DNA from: Trichopria drosophilae
Taxonomy: Eukaryota > Arthropoda > Insecta > Hymenoptera > Diapriidae
Assembly: GCA_030407085.1 (NCBI GenBank)
Contig: CM059586.1
Coordinates: 91,137,501 to 91,201,500 of the forward strand
Length of the DNA stretch: 64,000 nucleotides
Reading direction: 5' to 3'
In this document: positions 34,309 to 44,888 of the stretch, piece by piece
Numbering within the stretch: the first letter of the stretch is position 1
Layout: every line of letters starts with the position of its first letter
Made by a program: the position numbers and the translations under genes
Notes under the pieces: generated by a model
What the model was told of the DNA's origin: nothing
The model's database searches: none
The model's input: the letters and a program-made list of their open reading frames with translations, nothing else

Positions 34309-34571
34309 CAGTACTCCTTCCCCTATTCAAATTTCCCTTATTCTAATTTTTTCTCTTCTCCTATTCTAATATTTCCCCTCACGCGTTCTCCCCACTGACG
34401 TGTGTTGACGTGTGGATTTTCTAAATACAAATAACGGCACATGCGTAACAAAAGAAGAGACAAAAGTGAGACTACAAATCTAAGTAGTGGGGGAGAGGGG
34501 AAAATTAGAACAAGGGAAGAAGGCCGCCATCTTGCCTGACTGGACAAATTAGAATAAGGGGAGGACTAGTG
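34309..34571. mobile_element. 263-bp MITE with TA target duplication (Tc1/mariner-like)
   Basis: The left end CAGTACTCCTTCCCCTATTC and right end (inverted) CACTAGTCCTCCCCTTATTC are flanked by TA at 34307-34308 and 34572-34573. The interior keeps inverted similarity (TATTCTAATATTTCCCCTC against TGTTCTAATTTTCCCCTC). TA duplications and CA-starting ends suit Tc1/mariner-type non-autonomous elements. Confidence 0.65.
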
Positions 34572-34579
34572 TATATCGC

Positions 34580-34965
34580 GCTCGAGTGTTCAGTGATTGG
34601 TTGATCGAACGTTTTATCAACATTTAATTGTCAGAAAGTAAAATTCGGACTTTAATGAAAGAACGGTCGATCAACCAATCAACGAACAGTTGGGTAAAGG
34701 ATACGTGACCAAACTTGAACGGAAACGCGATTGGCTGTGGCCCCTTCTTCATCGAACAATGCTAAATGAAATTATGACCAATGAGGTACAACTTCCATAT
34801 TCAGTTTTAAGTTCATGAAAATGTTTTAAGGAACAAACTTCTTCAATTTCATGACAAATTCTTAATAACATTTATGAAATATGCTTCATAAATTTCTCTT
34901 AAATTTCATGAAATTTTTTTCAGTGTAGTCAACAGATTCCTGTGGGACATATAAGTCCCTAGAGG
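34580..34965. repeat. Inverted CCAATCA words and a GGGACATATAAGTCCC palindrome
   Basis: CAGTGATTGGTTGATCGAACG (34590) is mirrored by CGATCAACCAATCAACGAAC (34667). Other ATTGG/CCAAT words follow at 34730 and 34780. The palindrome GGGACATATAAGTCCC (34944-34959) matches the subterminal palindrome of the TTAA element at 13841. Confidence 0.45.
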
Positions 34966-37090
34966 AAAAAATCAACGTCTGATTATCTTATAGAAACAGA
35001 CTACTTGCATAAAAAATGAAAAAATCCATAAAAAACATATGACATAATTTAGATCCTCCTGAATTCCAAAAATTCAGATTTCGATAGTTGGTTTCTGATT
35101 GGTCACAAAATGACATTTTGAGTAAAATTTCGTTCTTGCTTTCCTTAGTGGCCAATCGGGAAAAAGCAAATCGCATCTGTTGTTTTAACGGAGTTTTGCG
35201 TTTTCTCAGTGACCAATCACAAACGAACAATCATAACCTTTACATACACTTTATGAATTTTAATACACGCGTATATTAATTTATAATAACTATGTTGATT
35301 AAATTTCATATACATGTATATGCAAATGACGTCAATATTTTTAACCGAGCGTATCGAATTTCAGGGGCACGTTTCGAAACAATCGTTCGTGTAGAAAAAT
35401 CGATTCTCTAAGAAACATTTGACTAGTGTAAGGTAGTGTTTGAAGTGAGATTAGGTTAGGATAGGGAATATACGCCTGGTTCCTAAAATTTCATCGTCTT
35501 CTTAAAGTCTTTGATAAACTTGTGGAGTTTTCATTTAAAAAAATTATTTTAATACAAATTTAACGTTATGCTTCTATTGAATATTAAACACCTCAAACCT
35601 CATTTTTAATATTTTTACAGGTGGTTTTAAATATTTATGGTCAAAACTATAGAGTGCGAGATATTAAAATGAGAAAAAATTTCGGAAATTTTCCTAACAT
35701 TATAGATAGAAATATTTTGAAAATTGCTAGGAAAAGTATTTCCTACGAAAAATACAGAATTTTTACGGATAACTTTGAAATATATCCGAAAAAATAGGAA
35801 AAACTTTATGGGAGATATGGTATATATAGAATGTCGAAAGAAAATTCGTGATTTTTCTCCATGCCTTAGGATAGTATTCGTAATTCGGAAATTTCTCCGA
35901 TTTAATTGATTTTATTTTGGTATCAATTCCAAAAATTTCTTCGGTAAATAATTTCCCAATTTTTTTACGTAAATTTTCCATAAAATTTTTTAATTGCAAA
36001 CATAAATTTTGGAAAATTTTCGAAAAAAAATCGCCAATATTACACTACAATTCCGGAAATCGTAACTTTCAAATTTTGCAGACAAAGTGAGTAAATATGA
36101 GTCATTAGGTTAAGGCCATAAGTTCCAACTTGCTATCAAATCATTCGATATTTAAATCTGCGAAATTCTAAGATATTTTTTTTAAATTTCAGGAATATCT
36201 TAGCAATTATAGAAAGAAATTTTGCAAAAATTGCAAAAAAGCATATTGACCTAACAAAATCGAATATGTTCGAAAAATTATAGAATTTTCATTTTTTCTT
36301 GTTTTTGTAGTATTTTCCTGGAAAATATATAAAAAATGTAGGTGTAGGTGTACTTCCGAAAAGGACGCTCCGGAAATCCTTAGTAGGCAGATATTTTTTG
36401 ACATATTTTGACGTGCTGAATTCAAATATCATGATTAAAATTGGCGCAAATGTAATTATCATGGTGAAAACCACGAAAACCCATGAAAATAGCTATTTTT
36501 TGTAGTTTTCTGGATTTATTTCGAAAACCACAAATCTGACAAGAAAATATTTCAAACAGAAAATATAGAGCATGAAATTTCCTACAAAAAATGTTAATTG
36601 CATTTTCTCCGTATTATACAGGGGTTTAATATACCTTTGATATAAATACATTCAAGAAACTAAAAATATGTATTGCAGCGCTCCGTCATTCCATACATGT
36701 TATTTGCAGAAATTCTGCCATATTCTTTTGGATTCAGTCCATTTCGGGGTAAAAGAATGTGGTTCAGAACTATATCCAGCAAAAGTGCCTACAAACTTGG
36801 CAATATCTATACAGACATCCCCAAATTAGTGATTTGTTAAAAAACCTGCTTAATCACTATTGAAAAAAATTATTCAAAATATGTATATCAAATGCAAAAT
36901 TAGAGATCTGTTTATATGACCCTTAAGGTATCTTGTTTATCTTTCACTATTATTATTTTCAATTTCCGCAGTTCTTGGAAAAATTGTACCTTGTTATTAA
37001 TTTAGAAGGCCACAATCAGTTTCTCGTGAATATTCGTTTAGTGTGGATCAAAGTTTACACCATCCTGACTTTTTTACAATTGATGTATTT
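34966..37090. other. AT-rich DNA
   Basis: About 2.1 kb without a gene. Further GATTGGTCAC/GTGACCAATC words lie inverted at 35096 and 35209. Frames of 60-80 codons show no motifs. Confidence 0.4.
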
Positions 37091-37093
37091 TAC

Positions 37094-37345
37094 CACGTGT
37101 GAGCCATGGTATAATAAGAAAGATATAGCAATTAGGAGGATGAGCAGTGTACAGCCAATCAAAACGCTATAAGTTTTCTCGATTCCGAGAAATCACAAAC
37201 AATTCAGTTGTAGTATAGATCAGTGCAGTAGCCTGAAAAATCTTACAGAATTGTGGTTGGTCGCTCGACCATTTCTACGGACTTTCCTCCCTTCTCTAGC
37301 ATGCGCCTTGCTATACCTTTCTTATTATACCATGGTGTGACTCAT
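37094..37345. mobile_element. Palindromic MITE, about 250 bp
   Basis: GTGAGCCATGGTATAATAAG (37099) is mirrored by CTTATTATACCATGGTGTGA (37319). The match continues inwards through AAAGATATAGCA / TGCTATACCTTT. Target duplication not resolved. Confidence 0.6.
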
Positions 37346-37615
37346 ACAAAATGATGGAATTATGATGCCCAATGCTGTTTCATTTAATAACAATTATGAA
37401 GAAAATCTGTCTTAGGATATAAAGATTTTCTATTACAATAAGCTACTTCCTCAAAAAATTCTCCAGTCTTTTCCCAGAAATTCTCAGTATCGGAAGGCCT
37501 CCGAACGTTTTTTTCCCTCAACTCCTTTACCACCCGACAATTTTTGGAGCTGGAAAGAAGTCTATTGGTTGGTAGTACCGCCCACATAAGGAAAATATTT
37601 CATAGACCAATCATA
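37346..37615. other. Spacer with a 67-codon minus-strand frame
   Basis: The minus frame 37587-37384 has a mixed composition that looks more protein-like than its neighbours but no motif I can name. It may be a scrap of a mobile element. Confidence 0.3.
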
Positions 37616-37619
37616 AGGT

Positions 37620-37810
37620 GTTTGCCAGGAGGATTTTCCATTTTTTCTAATTTTTTTTTGTTGTTTTCTTTTTTCTAAACGTTTTCCTTTTTCCTTTTTG
37701 TTTTGTTCCAATGATTCGATTTATCTCCCTTTCACCCTTCCCTTGCATTGTTGTTGCTTTACCTTTTCCTTTTATTGTTTACCTTTCCTATATAAGGAGT
37801 TTTTTTCATT
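37620..37810 (+). repeat. Pyrimidine-rich tract
   Basis: A long C+T-rich run (TTTTCCTTTTTCC, CCCTTTCACCCTTCCC) ending in CCTATATAAGG just upstream of a SINE head. No function assigned. Confidence 0.45.
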
Positions 37811-37854
37811 TGATTTCATTCAGTCTCCAGCTGGAAATCTGGATAGCTGGGCAG

Positions 37855-38050
37855 TAATCTGCGGTCACTTGATCCAGCGTAGTGCAGGCAGCAGCATATT
37901 CGAATTACGAAGTCGTAGGTTGTGAGTTCGATCCCCAGCCGGGAAAACAGCTCTTCGAAATTGTATTCAAGCAGCAGCTCAGGAGGAGCGGGTGCTCATC
38001 GTGCCAAGTTCTTATCAAACGCCCTAATCCCGTATATACTGTATATATAC
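37855..38050 (+). mobile_element. tRNA-derived SINE, second copy
   Basis: AATTACGAAGTCGTAGGTTG and GAGTTCGATCCCC (B box) match the head of the minus-strand SINE at 10234-10594. The body word CAAGCAGCAGCTC follows at the same distance. It then differs, carrying AGGAGCGGG..CCAAGTTCTTATCAAACGCCCTAA and a TATATACTGTATATATA tail. The same 3' part occurs alone at 60700-60785, suggesting that one head is joined to different 3' bodies. Confidence 0.7.
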
Positions 38051-38450
38051 AGGGTCATCGAAAAGTATCGGACCCCCCTAATATCTTCAGTTAGAATGCA
38101 CTTAGGAGAGAATGTCCAATAGCAAAGTTGTATGGTTTCAAGCGGGGAGTAAGATGATGACCTTGACATTGACCTTGACCATGTCCTTCAAGGTCATTTC
38201 AAGGTCAATCTTATTTTTTTAAATAGAACCCCCTACATTTTATTGCATATTCTTATAGCTTAGCTCGAGAGCTTTCCAAAACACTATAATAAAATATTTT
38301 TTTATTAAGTACTTTTTGAGTTATAAAGGTTTGAAGTTAACAATTTTTTGACACAAAATGTAGAATATCTTGTAAAATATTATTTAGTTTTCAGTAATCA
38401 TAACCTTAATACTTTTTTGCCTTAACTGGTCGGACTCGCACACCACTTAA
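38051..38450. repeat. Dispersed repeat beginning ACAGGGTCATCGAAAAGTA
   Basis: The stretch after the SINE tail starts with a word of the kind found at ends of many insect dispersed repeats (ACAGGGTG/C..). It includes repeated CCTTGA(C/G)-rich DNA at 38158-38205 (TGACCTTGACATTGACCTTG). No partner end seen. Confidence 0.4.
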
Positions 38451-38691
38451 CAAATTGTTAGAAAAAAGAATGTCGTTCACAACAGTGCGACTAAGATGGA
38501 CAACTTTGCGACCGCGATACGATTCTCGAATCTCGATCGAACCCCAATATGGAGGTCTACAACTTAGCTGTCAGATGAAACTCTAGTTGACATTATACTA
38601 TTCCAATTACGAATAATTTTATCGAGATCTTCACCATTTCGAAAAGTTTTTGCATAACTTTCCTAACAGGACAACAGCATTTTAACCCCCC

Positions 38692-38860
38692 GGTCGGGGT
38701 TCGGGTGTGCAATGGCGCCGCGTGGCGCACTATCGTCAATGTGTACAATTATTTCTGAGTATTTAAAAAAAATCATTGGGATCGGTTAAGAACTTAGACG
38801 TCGAATAATATCTATCGCAAAATGTCTACCATTGACGATAGTGCGGCGTAGGGAAACTCC
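38692..38860. mobile_element. Short GC-rich inverted repeat with TTAACCCCCC start
   Basis: TTAA-CCCCCCGGTCGGGG at 38692, then TGGCGCACTATCGTCAATGTGTA (38724-38746) mirrored by TACCATTGACGATAGTGCGGCG (38828-38849). A small fold-back unit; the end matches the TTAACCC theme but its right terminus is unresolved. Confidence 0.5.
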
Positions 38861-39079
38861 CGAAGATTGAAACTTCAAAATGCGCATATTTTAACATTGA
38901 GATAATAATAGGTGAAAAGATCCAAAATAACAACTAAATAACGAAAAAAATAGATGAAACGTTCTGGAATTTTTATTTGGTAGAAAAAAATGTAGCCGAA
39001 CAAAAAGTTATTAGTATTGCTCAGTGGCGGATTTCAATCACATGCCGCCCTAGGCTTAAAACAATACTATATCATTGAA

Positions 39080-39385
39080 TTAGCGGAGTGCCATTTCGGA
39101 CGATAAAACATGCCATCTCGGAAACACGATAATAAAACGTTTCATTTCGGTTCGTTGAAAATCGTGCCATCTTGGCAGAATTGACTTCGTTGTTCATTTT
39201 GGCAGTTGGTAACGCTAAGAAAACGAACATCAGAATGGTTCTGTCGAGATGGAACGTTTTTCAACGAACCGACCGAAAGGGCAAGTTTTGTTAGCGTGTT
39301 TTTGAGATGGACACATTATATCATCGAATTTTCGAGATGACTTGTTTTATCGTCGAGCTTTCGAAATAGCACGTTACTCCCCTAA
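39080..39385. mobile_element. 306-bp palindromic MITE nested in the hAT element
   Basis: The ends TTAGCGGAGTGCCATTTCG and (inverted) TTAGGGGAGTAACGTGCTAT fold onto each other. The arms share GACGATAAAACA, CCATCTCG, AAACACG, CATTTCGGT and GGTTCGTTGAAAA in inverted order. No coding capacity. Confidence 0.75.
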
Positions 39386-39395
39386 CCCCACGATA

Positions 39396-39724
39396 CACAC
39401 TGAACAAAATTCTTAGTTAATATGACTACTCTTTAACTACCCTGTATAATTCATAGGTCCTCAACGGAAGTTTATTAGTTACAGTAAACTGCACTAAAGT
39501 AATTAAAATAATAAAGACTGTTAACGGAAAGAAATTTAGAAGTTAGTTTGATGAAAGTTGAAAAAATTACTGCAATTTAACCTCACATAAGAGTAAATTT
39601 AACTACTAATGACTAATCTAAATAAAAATAGTAACACTAACAACATCAACACAGTTTGTGTAACTAAAACGTACTTATTTTTACAACTTTCAATAGTTAA
39701 ATTTGTTAGATTTTTTCATTGTAA
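39396..39724. mobile_element. Small MITE nested in the hAT element
   Basis: Starts ACACTGAACAAAATTCTTAG and ends TTGTTAGATTTTTTCATTGT, weakly inverted. Shares TAGGTCCTCAACGGAA and a later ACATCAACA block with the insertion in the PLE at 23400-24020. Confidence 0.55.
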
Positions 39725-40063
39725 GAAAATAAATACAAGCTGAACATTTTTGTATTTTTATTGACATAGTGACTTTCAACGTTAAAATTTGCTTTTTTCT
39801 CCCTTTTAATATCTTTACATTTATCATGTTTGTTTATTTTATATCTCAAATTTTTTAATACATGTTTTTATGCATATCTTATAGAAATATAAAATAACAT
39901 TTATACAAATAACAGATTTAAAAAGTTCGTTAATCAAGTTGTGTATAACTTTAAACGTGTAGACCTTTATCTCAAATTTTAAAAAATCTTCACTATTTCG
40001 CTGCCCCTAAAAGATGCCGCCCTAGGCTATAGCCTACTCAGCCTATACCTAAATCCGACACTG

Positions 40064-40785
40064 GTATTGCTCAAAGAACACTTGGAATTTTTTTTGAAGA
40101 ATTTGTCAACATCTTGGGATTTTCCTGCTAAATTTCAGAATATTTTTCGATCGATTCTAAAAATTTTTTGCTAGCAACATTAATTCCGAAAATATATAAT
40201 TTCTTCGAAGAATAGCGATTAATAATTTTGTCAGAATTTTTTGATCGCTTTATTCACTTTTCAAAATCCCAATATTTTGGAAAATGGAAAAATTCTTTCA
40301 AGAAAAGTTTTTATTACAAACAATTTTATTATTTATGCAGTATTTATTACGTGGATTTCTCTAGGCGTGTAAATACGCTCGAAGACAAGTTCTCTTACAA
40401 TTTCTTAACTTTTCAACAATCGATGCGTTAATATTGGAAGACACCGGAGTTCCGTAGGCTCTATTGAGCATATAAGAAGCATATGATTTTAGTCAGTTTG
40501 TTGAAAAATAGACGACTATGAGTCCAAATACAGTTCTAATTTTTGGAGTTGAGTCAGCGTATGATTGTTAAAAGGGAATGACTAATCTAACTACATTCCT
40601 GGATATTTAACGTTTCTTTATGGAGATTAGGGAGCAGATTTGATTATCAGATCAATAGTGAATTTGATGTCTCTTACTTGAATTGGTTAATGTATCTAGT
40701 GGGCTTGTGAAATACAGAAGAGTCCCGGTATAGTTACGTCTCACACTATTTACTCCTAGAATATTTTTCCGATTCCGCCTCTTTA
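40064..40785. other. AT-rich spacer
   Basis: No gene or clear repeat boundary recognised apart from the hAT target duplication at its left edge. Confidence 0.4.
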
Positions 40786-40789
40786 TATT

Positions 40790-41060
40790 TACCTAACTCC
40801 GCTCTCTTTTTCCCTGCCTTATGGGCTGGGACCTCAGGTGGGAGAAGCAACGCTCCCCATCTTTTCGTAAATATAACGAGACGGGAGGGGAAGGAGATCG
40901 TTTTGCGTTTAGATGGGTTTGTTTTAAGGCTCCACTGCTTATATGTGCTGTTGAAACTATTACGTTATAGTATGGACTGTAATTGTAGTAGTTGTTCCTC
41001 GGCAACCACGATTATGACATCATCGGCGAATGCTTTAGTGTGGATAATAAAGTTATTGAT
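40790..41060 (-). mobile_element. Reverse-transcriptase scrap of a LINE
   Basis: The minus-strand frame from about 41055 reads KAFADDVIIVVAEEQLLQLQ. This is the F/Y-A-D-D catalytic box of LINE reverse transcriptases with the usual hydrophobic strands on both sides. After a stop the text WSLKTNPSKRKTISFPS fits the next block (L-K-x-N-x-x-K-T-x-x-x-x-F). Both catalytic Asp are kept but the frame is broken and both ends are missing. Confidence 0.75.
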
Positions 41061-41249
41061 TGACCTTAACAATGTTAGCGATGTTATAAAAAAAATTGTT
41101 GAGTATTACTTGGATGAGACCTTCCACAGTAGAAAAGTTTACTGACTGGTTTGAGGTGTTACAAGTTACAAAACATCTGTTCTGAAACATCTTCCATATT
41201 AACTCGATTAAAACTAGAGGATATTTCACGAAATTAAGGATGCATAGAA

Positions 41250-41315
41250 GTTCATTTCCTGGAACCTTTCCATTGTCGAGCGACTGCTCTACCAACTAAC
41301 CTATGCTACTAGTCA
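41250..41315 (-). mobile_element. tRNA-like SINE head
   Basis: The minus strand reads TTAGTTGGTAGAGCAGTCGC (D-arm/A-box like) followed by GGTTCCAGGAAATG where the B box should lie. The B box is degraded and the anticodon arm does not pair. A decayed SINE promoter is the likeliest reading. Confidence 0.5.
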
Positions 41316-42090
41316 TTTCATTTAACGAATAGTATATCATTAATTTTAAAAATTTGAAAATTGTATGGATCATCCAAATATAGCCCTTTACCGATTTGAT
41401 CGGCTACCAATTGGCAAAATAATTGTTTCTTTCGCTAACAACCCGCAAAATGCTCGTGTTTCGTAAAATACAAACAGGAAACCGCTGTCCGATCGATTTA
41501 TTGCCAAATGGTCTGCTGCTGAACACCAGAAATACTCTTCGGAGGAACCGAATTCCATGCGAAAATCCAGATAGCGCCCGTTTGTGAACTAGTTCCAGAC
41601 CACTAGTCTATAAGGGAATGTCTTCTGGTTATCTCCCTTCCATATTTTGAGTTAAATCATTTTCAAGCGCGAGGGAGTTGAGGGTTATAGTCTTAGTATT
41701 AAAGTTTAAATAAAGTAAAAATGTATTTATAGTACAACTGGACGTATTTTTTCCTTCAGGGTATACTGAGAGAATTTAAGACATCAACTGCTATAGGTAT
41801 ATCAGAGCAGAGGTGTTATGCTCTAAGACAACTAAATCGCATAAATTTTAAGACGGCTGTTGTCCCAAAATCGAAGAAGCCTGTTGTGTAATTCATTTAA
41901 GTACACTTCATTTGTACATACTGCGGTTGGAATCCTCTTCCACTGGAACACCGGTTGCCTTATTTAGGACAACTGTTGTCCCAAATTGAGATAGCCGTCA
42001 TCTTAATCGATAAACGGTAGCCATCTCCGGTTTGGCACCATAGGTATTTCTACTAACATGTCTGTAATCCTAAACTTCTGTCAGTAGTAG
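41316..42090. other. Spacer, no gene
   Basis: Includes a CTGTTGTCCCAAA word repeated at about 41858 and 41971 and nothing else recognisable. Confidence 0.4.
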
Positions 42091-42093
42091 TAT

Positions 42094-43064
42094 CCCGAGT
42101 AAAAAAAATGATGTCCCATAAGTGTCACTGAGGTGTTCCTGCAGACATGTCGCATAAGTATGCCTAGTGAGACTAATAGACACATCCGAGACACTCCATC
42201 CATTATTCGATGAGGGACTTATCCAACACCACGTCAAAGCTTCTAAGGCATCTCCAAAGCGACATTTCATATACTTTCGCAACACCTACAGAAGGTTTCC
42301 GGTACACTGCTGAGATGTTTCCTGGAAACCTCTCGGACATTCACGAGACACATTTAGGAAAAACCCATAATATTTTCATAGCACTTTCGAGACGCAATAA
42401 AAGCTTCACAGAATATTTTCCTGTTCGAAGGAAGTCCATTGGTATTCCGTGCCCAGGTGATAAAATCTGCGACACAAGAAGAATGATGGTGGTGGCAAAG
42501 GCGGAGGAGACACCGACGACGATACAACCAATATTAATTTGTAAAAGTTTCAGCTTACCGCACTCCTGTTGGTTATATCGTTATCTATGTCTTTTCCACC
42601 TTTGTCGTCATCATTGTTGTTGGTGTCTTGTCGTTGTCGATGTCATCATCATTCTCCTTATGCCGTAAACTTTTTCACCAGGGCAGAGCATACCAATGGA
42701 CTTCCCTCGTACAGGAAAAGGTTCTGTGAAGCATTCATCGTGGCCCGAAAGTGTTCTGAAAATATTTCGGTTTTGTCCTAAATGTGTTCCAGAATAATTC
42801 TGGATGTGTCTCGTAAGTGTCCGAGAGGTTTCCTGGAAACATCCTAGAAGTGTGCAGGAGACCTTCTGAAGGTGCCATGAAAGTATAGGAATTGTCGTTT
42901 TGGAGATGCCTTAGAAGCGTTGTCATGATGTTGGACAAGTCCCTCATCTAATAATGGATGAAGTGTCTCGGATGTGTCTATTAGTCTCACTAAGCATACT
43001 TGTGCGACATGTTTGCAAGAACACTTCAGAGACACTTATTGGACATAATTTTTTTCCTGTACCG
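42094..43064. mobile_element. Fold-back element, about 970 bp, with mirrored open frames
   Basis: The left arm (42094-42440) and right arm (about 42700-43064) are inverted over most of their length. Examples are ATGATGTCCCATAAGTGTC against ATTATGTCCAATAAGTGTC, and GGTTTCCTGGAAAC in both. Because of this both strands carry similar frames starting MRDLSN (42210 plus, 42947 minus) that share the ending GNLSD..ETH. The centre is rich in GTTGTC/GTCATC. The left end CCCGAGTAAAA resembles the CCCGANTAGAAA ends of the 5362 MITE. Confidence 0.8.
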
Positions 43065-43781
43065 ATTGAGCGTGTCCTTCATGGTCGTTTCTACCAGTGC
43101 AATACTACATCGCGAGTGGACAGAACGAGTTTTTCGATGGTGAAAATCTCGTCGGAAGTGGTTATCAAGATTAATTACGCCCTTGAAAGTCGTTCCCTTT
43201 CGAAATCGTTATTTACCTTTTCCCCGACTGCATGACAAACCGCGTCTTCGAATCCGGTCGGGACACGATACGCGGTGGCTTGGTGCAGTCTCGATGAATG
43301 AAAGATCGAGTTGCGTGCGCGTAGGAGGTTTGTAAGGCCCACCATGCGAAGATCCGTGTCCGAGCGGAGTCGGATGGGCCCCGAGTCCCATGTCCGACGT
43401 CCCCGAGCATTACGACGTCGCATCCCGCATTTTCTCCCGTTGTGGGAGAGTAAGTACGTACCGGGGGTCGCCGATTATCCACTAGGATCCCCCCCCCCTT
43501 GTCCCCCCGCGTGAGAAAGGCGTCCGTGTAGTCTCTGACCGTCGTTGTTTCGTTTCCTTACGCAACGAGTGACGCGGTTTTTCGTCCTCTTATGTCTTCA
43601 CTTTGGATTCGTCTCGGGGCCTCACCATTCAGAATTCTCGCGTTCATTCACGAACGACTCGTAGGCTCGGGATTCATTCACTAATGACGACGCTACATGC
43701 CGCCGCCACTTCGTGCGAGCCAGAGAGACGTATTCTGGAGTGAGAGGACCGAAAGCAAGTACTTGTAATTCCCATTCGCCC
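43065..43781. promoter_or_regulatory. GC/CpG-rich island 6, boxed in by two fold-back elements
   Basis: CpG-rich DNA with a CCCCCCCCCC-type run at 43490-43499. Contains AGATTAATTACGCCC (43169) and TTCATTCACTAATGACGAC (43673). Frames of 60-93 codons lie on both strands with Arg-rich composition and no motif. It begins where one fold-back element ends and stops exactly at the TTAA of the next. Confidence 0.35.
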
Positions 43782-44888
43782 TTAACCCATTAACGCCCAA
43801 GAGGGCACAAATTTCACCAAGATTTTCGGATTATTTCTGGACATTAAAAACCAATTCAAAACATTTTAGACAAAACATTTTCGACGTAAAATTGATCGAT
43901 CTTTCCGAATTTGCTGTTAAAAAATCAATCGAGACGATTCCAAAAAAGTTATGCTTGGATTTTCACAAAAAATCCTTGATTTTTTCACTGACAAATATCT
44001 TTTAATCGGCTTTTTCACATTGGAAACGGTTAGGGAGATCACTGATCGATGAAAATATCGTGTCCTCAATCCTTTTACTTCAAAATGTGCATGATAGCAT
44101 TTTGAAAATAAAGTTGGAAACTGTCAAAATGGCGGCTGCTCAAACACGAAAAGAACGGCGAAAATCTCCCGAATTTTTTATTCGAAAATGAGAGGCTTTC
44201 GAAAAAATGTCGCTGAGCAATAAGTTCTTAGAATTGATCGAAGAATATCATCAAATTGTTTCAGAATTTTTAAAACACTTTTCTTCATTTTTAAAATCGC
44301 AAAATTTTGAAAAAATATGAAACGTCGTAGAAAAATTGTGAAATAATTTCGAAGTTTTCTTTGATCGTTGCTAAGAACTTTTTGTTCCGTCACATTTTTT
44401 GCGAAAGTCTATCGTTTCCAAATAAAAAATTTCTGAACTTTTCAAAACATAGGGAAACAGGATTTTTTTTTATTTGAAAATGATAGACTTTCGTACAAAA
44501 TTCAGGAGCTTTTCGCCGTTCTTTTCGTGTTTGAGCCGACATTTTGACAGTTTCCAACTGTATATTCAAAATGCTATCATGTACATTTCAAAGTTAAAGG
44601 ATTGAGGGCACGATATTTTCACCAATCAGTAATCTCCCCAGCCGTTTCCAGTGTGAAAATGCTGAATAAAAAATATTTGTCAGTGAAAAAATCTGATTTT
44701 TTTTGCGAAAAACCAAGCATAACTTTTTTGGAATGGGCTCGATTGATTTTTTAACAGCAGATTCGGAAAGGTCGATCAATTTTACGTCAATAATGTTTTA
44801 TCTAACATTTTTTTAATTGGTTTTAATGTCAAGAAATATTCCGAAAATCTTGGTGAAATTTATGTCCTCTTGGCCGTTAATGGGTTAA
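43782..44888. mobile_element. TTAA-flanked fold-back element, 1.1 kb, long inverted repeats (piggyBac-like ends)
   Basis: TTAA at 43782-43785 and 44885-44888. The ends CCCATTAACGCCCAAGAGG and (inverted) CCCATTAACGGCCAAGAGG continue as inverted arms of about 400 bp each, with GAAACGG..GAGAT and CAAAATGGCGGCTGCTCAAACACG (43129 bp offset arm near 44127) mirrored near 44530. Target TTAA and CCC ends point to the piggyBac superfamily. No transposase. Confidence 0.8.

Larger units (their letters stand above)
39022..40063. mobile_element. hAT-type non-autonomous transposon with perfect 8-bp target duplication
   Basis: The left end CAGTGGCGGATTT and right end (inverted) CAGTGTCGGATTT differ at one base. 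Both are followed inside by inverted CCGCCCTAGGC / GCCTAGGGCGGC words. The flanks are GTATTGCT at 39014-39021 and again at 40064-40071, a perfect 8-bp duplication as made by hAT transposases. It has no transposase gene and is filled by two smaller inserted elements. Confidence 0.9.
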
